Below, piece by piece: positions 57,561-64,000 of a DNA stretch of 64,000 bases. The notes beneath the pieces are model-generated. The model searched no databases and was not told where the DNA came from. It was given only the letters and a program-made list of their open reading frames with translations. Position numbers and translations under genes: made by a program. Positions within the stretch are counted from its first letter, which is position 1, and each line of letters starts with the position of its first letter. Source of the stretch: Galeopsis tetrahit. Its lineage: Eukaryota; Streptophyta; Magnoliopsida; Lamiales; Lamiaceae. The stretch lies in the NCBI GenBank assembly GCA_963675135.1, contig OY776130.1:27458001-27522000 (forward strand), in the 5' to 3' direction.

Positions 57561-59788
57561 AGATAAAATATAAATAAAATAATAATTTAATTTTGTTAAA
57601 AAAATCTAATTTTACGTTTTATTGTTTAATTTAAATAATATTATTATTAATTTTAATAAAGGATAAAATAGTAAATAATAAAATAAAATTTAAATAATTA
57701 TTTTAAAATATTAAAAAAAGGCGACAGGCATCAAGTTAGGGCGACACAGAGCGATGCAATTTGACATCCGAACTATTAATAGTACAGACAACACCTGGAT
57801 TATCCTAAGAAAACTCTGAAAAAGTTTGAGGTCGTAGTTAAAAAAGATTATTAGTGAAAAGTTTGAGGTAAGAGGTTATTGAAAAGTAGTAACTATTAAT
57901 TAGAGAAAATAGATTTTTTTTAAAATTAAAATTGTATTTTAAAACTATGAAAAGTGGTATTTTTAATTAATTAAAAAAATTAAAATTGTATTTTAAAACT
58001 ACGAAAAGTAGTATTTTTAATTAATTAAAAAAGATTATTAGGAAAAAGTTTGAGGTAAAATTAAAATTGTATTTTAAAACTGACCTTAAAAGTAGTAATT
58101 ATTATTAAGGAAAAGTGAATTTTCTTAAAAAAAAAAAAAGTATTTTAAAACTGACCGCAAAGTAGTAATTATTATTTGGAAAAAGTGAATTTTTTAAAAA
58201 AAATTAAAATTGTAACTGACCTCAAAGTAGTAACTATTATTAGGAAAAAGTGATTTTTTTTAAAAAAAATTAAAATTGTATTTTAAAACTGACTTCACTT
58301 TGCTCCAAAATTCCGTTTTTTATTATTTATAATAGTTGACTGGTCAGTATAGTGTGGACGGTGCACACTATGCATCACAGACCAACTCAATGTTTTTATA
58401 ATTAAAATTATGAAAAATCTAAAAAGAAAACGAGATGAACCGGTCCGATTTCAAACACGGGACATCGTGGTATACAAAATTGACAATTAAGTGTACTAAT
58501 TTTATGACCTGGGAGAGACGAAGAAGTTCTAGTATAGGCTCGACTGAACTCAAATCAAATTTCAAACTTCTAATATAGCAATCGAGTTGAATTTCGAATT
58601 GAACACTATTCTACTCAACTCATTACATCAATACATCCCTAAATACAATGTGATCTTTAGATAAGATTCATCAATTGAAAGAGAACAATTTATTATAATT
58701 CATCAGAATCAATAAACAAAAAAATAACTTGCAATTTTACTTATCTTAAATAATTGTATATTACCTTTATTATTTTTTCGGGCACATTTAGAAATAATAT
58801 AATTATAATTGGTAAATATTAATGGCTTTCAATGAATAATTGTTATACAATTTATGTCAAAAAAACTTACTTTTACTTTTATATTTTACACACTCGTTTA
58901 TTTATCCACAGACTCTTACTCTTTTCTATTTATTAAAATCCAATTTTTTAGGATAGATTTGTTTAGAATATGTGGTAAAGAGTAAATGTTTTGTACGATA
59001 TATTAGCAAAGCTTTATTCAATAAATGTGAGAGAGTGTTTTTATATGTAAATTTATGAGCAATTTATTGAGTTTATAAACATTACTTTTGAATTTAATTC
59101 AAAATAGATGTGTAATTAGGTTAAAAATAAAATTTATAATCAATATTCTCCCCCAAAAAAAACATTTTAGTAGTGAATTTATATTAAAAATAAATTTGAA
59201 AGAAGGTTACGAGAAATTTTTTTTTTTTTTTAATAAAAAGTAAAAAAATGTAGAATTGTAAGAAATTTAGAAAATTAAATTATGAGTTTGTATTGAGAAG
59301 GTAGAAGTGACAAAATTCAGTATTAGTATTAAGTGAGATTGTTAATAAACAAGAAATTAAACGGTTTATCCTAGTTAATATATTCCATATTTATTATTAA
59401 GTCCAATTCTATAATAAGAGACTATCTTCATTCTAAACCAAACAATAGTTTTAGACTGAGTTATGGGCCTATTATTGGGCTGGTAGTATTCTTGATAAAA
59501 AAAAAAGGCCCTGACTATATACCCCTCCAAACTTGTTAAATATACTCCCCCTCTACCTTTATTAATTCAATATACATATAAAATACCTAATTTACCCTTC
59601 TAATAAAATATTAGTAAATACACCCCTTCTAAATTAAAACCCTAACCCCTAATTGATATAACCCTAACCTAACTAATGGATGCGCCGTAGCTGCACTACA
59701 CCGTCACCGCTAGTTCACCTCCGGCCCCCGCCGCCAGTTCACCAGAAATATAAAAAAAAAAACTTACATTTATAAAAAAAATACATTT
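57561..59788. other. A/T-rich region with degenerate repeats, no gene seen
   Basis: 57890-58300 has four or five imperfect copies of about 70 bp (AAATTAAAATTGTATTTTAAAACT, with GTAGTAATTATTATT). The remainder is simple A/T-rich DNA. A CCCTAACC-rich bit near 59640-59680 is too short for a telomere repeat. Confidence 0.5.
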
Positions 59789-59890
59789 TTCGACATTAAT
59801 TTGTTGACGAGAAGCATTCTTGTCGACGCTGATTTGTTGACGAGAAGCATTCTTGTCGACGCTGGTTTGTTGACGAGAAGCATTCTTGTC
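59789..59890. repeat. 33-bp tandem repeat, three copies
   Basis: Unit GTCGACGCTGATTTGTTGACGAGAAGCATTCTT written in two parts here: GTCGACGCTGATTT and GTTGACGAGAAGCATTCTT. Each contains a GTTGACGAGAA/TTCTTGTCGAC near-palindrome, as in subterminal repeats of cut-and-paste transposons. Confidence 0.8.
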
Positions 59891-60089
59891 GGCAACTCTT
59901 CATCGATAGAATTTAAAAAAAAAAATTAAAAATTTTCGAAAACTCTTAATAAAAAATATACACTATCATTGACAACTAGTTGTCGGCCATAGTGTATATT
60001 TTCAATTAAGTGTTGTCGAAAATAAAAAAAATTAGGGAAAAAATAGATGATAGAAAAAAAGAAAAAGAAGAAAAATAAAACGGAATAAA
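59891..60089. other. A/T-rich link with related half-repeats, no gene seen
   Basis: Contains GTTGTCGGCCATAGTG and GTTGTCGAAAATAA, echoes of the 33-bp unit. Confidence 0.4.
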
Positions 60090-60905
60090 CCCTACCTGTG
60101 GTTGCAGACGGCGGCGCGGGCGTGGGAGAGACGGCCGTGAGCTGCCGTCAGCGGGAGGAGGAGGAAAGACATTTGGGTGGGAGAGTTGCAGAAGAAGAAA
60201 AAAAAATGGAAGAAAGGGGCGGCGACAATGGATGGGTGGAGGCCTTGGAGAGGAGAAGGCAGCGGCTGGGCGAGCGAGGAGAGGAGCGGCGACGGCGCTG
60301 GGAGAGAGAGGCGTCGTCGCGTCGAATAATGAAGCAGAAATTAAAAAAAAAAAAAAAGACAGATAGAGAGAGAGGAGGGGATGGAGTCGCCGGCGGTGGG
60401 TCGGCGTAGGGGCAAGATTTGTTGCAGAGAGGGGGGACGGCGTAGGGAAGGCATGGCGGCGGCGTCGCGAGGGAAGAGGATCGGCGCCGCCGCGTTTTTG
60501 CTGAGAGGAGGAGGGCGGCTGGGTGTCGCGAGGAAGAGGGTCTGCGATAGGCGGCGGAGGGTGAAAAATCCTAATTTTTTCAAAAAAACTTACCTGAAGC
60601 AGTGGCGGCGGCGATGGGAGATGGTGGCGGAGAGGAGAGGGGTGCGAATGGTCGCGTCGCTGGGAGGAGAGCGACGACGGTCGCGTCCTTCAAATCAGCG
60701 GCGGTGGAGAGTAGGGCGATCGGCCGCGCCGTTGGGAGTAGGGCGACGACGGCCGCGCCGTTGGGAGGAGGGCGGCGACTGGAGGGAGAAGGGATGGCGC
60801 TGCGGGGGCGAGGGCGGGCGACAGCGCAGACAGGAGGGAGGGGAGGTGAGCGGCGGCACCGATTGGGAGGGAGGGGGAGGTGGGTGCACCCCTTTTGTGT
60901 GTGAA
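60090..60905. other. GC-rich, purine-biased island with long open frames of low complexity
   Basis: Plus-strand frames at 60098-60409, 60381-60929 and 60602-60904 are Arg/Gly/Glu-rich, match no domain I know, and overlap in different frames, as expected from GGAGGCGGCG-type sequence. The minus strand has two strong donor-like sites (CAG|GTAAGT at about 60594; CAG|GTAGGG at about 60092), so a minus-strand leader or exon is possible. I do not call a gene. Confidence 0.4.
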
Positions 60906-61320
60906 AATGTGAGAAATGGGGGAAGATAAAAGATTTAATTAGGGTTTGAAATGAGAAGGTTAATTTTGGGATTTCGACGTGGGTGTCCTCATCCCTTTTG
61001 TGTGTGTACTCAACCAGTGGGTGTCCTCATAGAATTCGTGTGTGCCTTTAGCCGCACCCTTATTTTTATCATCCAAAAGGGTACGTGAAATGTCAAATAT
61101 ACCCTTTCTAAAATTAAAAAAAAAAAGGACAAATGAGTACACCTACCCTTTATCTTTCAGGAGAACGAAAAGCCGAGTTCTCTATTTATCTTCGGGGACA
61201 TCATCCGACTTAGCGGCAAACCTCTAGATCAAATGAAAATGAAAAGAAGGATCTTTCTAAAATTTTAAAAAAAAGGACAAATGTGTACACCTACCCTTTA
61301 TCTTTCAGGAGAAGGCATAC
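60906..61320. repeat. Spacer with a duplicated 60-bp piece
   Basis: GGACAAATGAGTACACCTAC, then CCTTTATCTTTCAGGAGAA at about 61126-61166, recurs at about 61277-61316. Otherwise no gene seen. Confidence 0.55.
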
Positions 61321-61797
61321 TGACAACCACAAAATCACATAATTTATTTTTACCAAATACAAAAGATCGATTATGATAGATTTCAGGATTTATTTTCGAA
61401 CACATCTACCTTGTTCAAAAATAAATGTCGAACAATGCAGAATTTTCATTAAAAAAATTATTCAAAAATAATTTATGAACAAACTCAAATTGTTTGAAAA
61501 ATTAATTTTTTTTTATATTATTTTAACAACTATATACTAGTTACCTAAGTCTCTTTATTTGCCGTTGGTACATGAATGCATCTAAATCTGTTTTCATGGC
61601 TATGTTTCGTGTCTCAACTTTGCAACTAATTTGGAGGATTATGATGACGTCATGACGATTTAGCAAAAATTTTAAATGTAATGCAGTTTAATTAAATATT
61701 GTCAAGTGTAATACTATTTCATATAAATTGTTATACCGCTATTAATATTACATGTTAACCTAATATATTTATTAACTTATATAGAGTGGATGAAGCC
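61321..61797. other. A/T-rich spacer, no gene seen
   Basis: No recognisable feature. Confidence 0.4.
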
Positions 61798-62605
61798 CAG
61801 TGGTGGCCCTAAGGGTGGGCCTGAGGGGCGACCGCCCTGGGCCCCGAATTTGTAGGGGCCTACTTTTTATATATATACATATATAATTAATATTTTTTTA
61901 AAAATTAAAAGGTAAAAAAAATATATAATAAATCGCCCAGAATATCTAATTTAAGTTTACAATAATATTATAACGGTAAAATATTAAATATGAATTTATT
62001 ATGCACTCTTTCTCAAAAAAATGACCATAGTAATTACCCCAAGCCCAATATCTAATTAAATACCACAACAATAGGCGTGAGTTGTGCCTATAAATTATCC
62101 AGAGTGCTTTCAAATTTTGTATTCCATATTTCTAATTTCCATTCCAAATGTCCAATATACTTTGTTGCATTCAAGTGGCTATATCTCATCAAGACATTGG
62201 ATCGGTGATCACGTTTGGCAATCTACATCCGCTTTCCCTCTCAGTTTTTCAGATCCACAATTACGGTTATATAATTCATTTATTTAATTTTTATTATTTT
62301 AGTTTCTTTTATCTATGATTCTCTATATTTATTTTATTGTTTTATTGTTTATTGTTATTTAGTTATCAATTTTTACCTTTTTTTAATATAAATATGTTTT
62401 TAAAAAAATATAAATCTGGTAGTGAGAAAAGAAAAAAAAAGAAAGAGATCTGAACAGCTAGTTTTATCACAAAAAGGAGCCTTAGATAAATTCTTTCCAA
62501 AAAATTTAGGACAATCGAAAGACTTAAATGATAATGTTACTAATAGTGCACCAGAACTAAATAATATAGATTTAAATGACTATTCCTAATGCCTTAATTG
62601 CATAA
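61798..62605 (+). mobile_element. hAT element 5' part (ZMYM1/TTF-type lineage)
   Basis: The end CAGTGGTGGCCCTAAGGGTG followed by GGGCGACCGCCCTGGGCCCC is typical of plant hAT elements with TTF-type transposases. A promoter-like CCTATAAATTATCC lies at about 62089, and the transposase start at 62394. The right end is missing: a CACTA end begins at 62611. Confidence 0.65.
62394..62589 (+). pseudogene. N-terminus of a TTF-type hAT transposase, frameshifted
   Basis: ATG at 62394 gives MFLKKYKSGSEKRKKKKE. An A-run causes a frameshift; the other frame continues RSEQLVLSQKGALDKFFPKN to a stop at 62587-62589. KYxSGxEKRKKK...SQKGxLDKFF is the standard opening of these transposases. The TTF zinc finger and catalytic and dimerisation domains are absent. 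Confidence 0.7.
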
Positions 62606-62610
62606 TTGCT

Positions 62611-63200
62611 CACTACAAAAAAAGGGCGTTTTAGAGACGGATTTACCGACGGATTTTCCGTCGGCCGCCGATGTTACCGACGGATTTGCCGACGGAAAGT
62701 CGGCCGTCCCCTTTTTCGTCGTCAGTATTTTTTAGCGACGGATTTTTGAATTCCGTCGGAATTTCCGACGGATTTGCTGACGGATATTCCGTCGGAATTG
62801 CCGACGGATTTACCGAGGGATATTCCGTCGGTATTTCGGACAACCCGTTTAACAAATCGGGTCAACATTCCGTCGGTAATTCCGTCGGAAAGAATGGATT
62901 AAAATAATTATAAAATAAATTAGACTGAATTAAAATAATTATAAAAGAAATTAATTTTTGAATAAATATTGATTTCGAAATTCACATGCCGACGGAATTT
63001 CCGTCGGCATTTGACCGACGGAATATCCGTCGGCAATTTACCGAGGGCATATCCGTCAGTAAAACAAAAAAATGAATAAAAAAAATATGATTTCGAAATT
63101 CACATATCGACGGAATATCCGTCGGCATTTGACCGACGGAATATCCGTTGGCATTTTACCGACGGAATATCCGTCAGTAAAACAAAATATTAATAAAAAA
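62611..63200 (+). mobile_element. CACTA transposon 5' end with subterminal repeat array
   Basis: Starts CACTACAAAAAAAGGGCGTT with preceding GCT as possible 3-bp target. It is followed by about 20 copies of GACGGA or CCGTCGG words arranged as ACCGACGGAATATCCGTCGG palindromes in two clusters (62636-62890 and 62988-63180). These are typical subterminal binding arrays. Open frames here (TEYPSVNPS repeats) follow the array. The right end is not in the window. Confidence 0.85.
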
Positions 63201-63773
63201 AATATGGGTGGCCGGGGAGGCCCCGACCAGAATTTCATTTTCCGACCACAATTAATTGGCATTGGTTTGTCGAAATACTTTTTAAAATTAAATATAATAG
63301 TATATATATATATAATGCATGGATTTGACTTCGGGTTTCAAATTCATCTCCAAAAGTTATTGAACTTAAGCAACTTAAGCAAAACACATAACATCCTACT
63401 CCTGATGTACAACTACTTCCGAATTAAAACTACAACAAAAGTATACATTATTTTGAAAGAAAAATCTACTTGGACCTAATCATCATTCAGTTTGTAACAG
63501 GACTAATCATTATTGACAAACATAATATCACAACCACATTGAAATATGCTGAATCAAGACCACCAAAAACTAAACCTATACTGAAATATATCATTAACAC
63601 AACTACGACATTGCACTCGAAAACCTCTAACAAATATTTCTCACAATGATGAATCCATAAAACACCAATATCAGTCCAACATTATCTTCTCCCTAATTCC
63701 CAATAAGTAGCAAGAATTAATCAATGTAACTTGAAATTGAAAACTGTGTTAATCTAATATGAACAGTAGTACC
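63201..63773. other. Probable CACTA interior, no gene seen
   Basis: Starts with a GC-rich patch (GGTGGCCGGGGAGGCCCCGA), then A/T-rich. No transposase and no CACTA right end recognised. Confidence 0.4.
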
Positions 63774-64000
63774 TCAGCTTTGGCGGAAGAAGCACCACCA
63801 CGAATCGTATTTCGCCTCGCCGTACGCGGCAATCGCGACTCCCACGGAAATCGCGAGCATATTGGACATGGTGGAGGTTTTGTAACCGTCCTTTTTTAGC
63901 AGAATTCCGATTGAGTAAACGGCGACGGGCATTAGGGCTTTGAGCATTTGGATGAAGGAGACGGAGAGGTAGATGTAGGCGGAATTGGAGAGCCAGAGGG
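63774..64000 (-). pseudogene. Triose-phosphate/nucleotide-sugar transporter family fragment, cut by the window edge
   Basis: From the window end the minus strand reads LWLSNSAYIYLSVSFIQMLK, then ALMPVAVYSIGILLKKDGYK, then MSNMLAISVGVAIAAYGEAK. This is the conserved core of the plant TPT/NST group of the drug/metabolite transporter superfamily (Golgi or plastid membrane antiporters). After YDSW it diverges from the family and stops at 63774-63776 (or splices at AG|GTACTA, 63773). The N-terminal part lies beyond 64000. It may be a piece carried inside the CACTA element or a neighbouring damaged gene. Confidence 0.72.

Noticed and set aside
59640..59680. Telomeric repeats
   Set aside because: Only a few CCCTAA-like words, not a plant CCCTAAA array.
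60381..60929. Long Arg/Gly-rich open frame (182 codons) as a real gene
   Set aside because: Low-complexity GC/purine-rich DNA opens several frames at once here, and no domain or intron-consistent structure supports one.
62643..62907. Pro/Ser/Thr repeat protein near the CACTA end
   Set aside because: The repeats are the palindromic subterminal DNA array of the transposon, readable on both strands.

Overview
The window is plant nuclear DNA, almost certainly from a eudicot. The evidence is the mix of Ty1/copia and Ty3/gypsy LTR retrotransposons with plant-type primer sites, SINE and LINE insertions, Stowaway and Tourist MITEs, hAT, CACTA and Mutator elements, and captured pieces of plant genes with plant-type introns. 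It is a nested repeat region of the kind found between genes. I see no complete ordinary host gene. The only cellular-gene sequence is fragments: DUF616 (TOD1/MUCI70 family), a DnaJ-type zinc ribbon, beta-tubulin, arginyl-tRNA synthetase, SCAR/WAVE, a CLC chloride channel and a triose-phosphate/nucleotide-sugar transporter. No species can be named from the sequence alone.

Layout: 1-2740 is the 5' LTR, primer site and gag of a Sirevirus-like copia element whose gag carries a perfect 441-bp tandem duplication. It is broken at 2740 by the end of another retroelement, which carries a minus-strand, intron-containing gene with its own TATA box (2742-5025) and an LTR (5392-6082). A second, inverted LTR of that family (6667-7260) faces it, and a two-exon DUF616 fragment lies exactly between them. 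7436-10250 holds a CACTA-like terminus and two LINEs, one with a perfect 18-bp target duplication. 11090-15728 has copia pol remains and two related miniature LTR elements; one (14383-15723) is complete, with LTRs differing at one base and an internal array of small hairpins. 16109-19898 is a second copia element, interrupted by a SINE and by an inverted LTR of the first family.

20-34 kb is a patchwork of local duplications, MITEs, a polyadenylated non-coding retroposon and small gene fragments. 34309-37175 is an Athila-like gypsy LTR plus an internally deleted gag. 37176-46916 is a giant inverted repeat (foldback-like, with a BED-finger hAT exon in each arm). Its left arm is interrupted by a 3.1-kb Pack-MULE (38392-41506) carrying SCAR and CLC exons. 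At one mirrored position the two arms carry two different Stowaway MITEs. 46930-57560 holds higher-order tandem repeats, a 1.9-kb solo gypsy LTR with a dense array of CGGCCGAG motifs upstream of its TATA box, more MITEs, and a decayed minus-strand copia pol. 57.6-64 kb is A/T-rich sequence, a GC-rich island, a hAT 5' end, a CACTA 5' end with subterminal repeats, and a transporter fragment at the window edge.

Nothing here works as an operon or pathway. The relationships are those of nested insertion, duplication and gene-fragment capture. Best leads: the hairpin array with paired base changes in the miniature LTR elements; the Pack-MULE; the mirrored site with two different MITEs; the spliced antisense gene in a retroelement; and the DUF616 fragment between facing LTRs.
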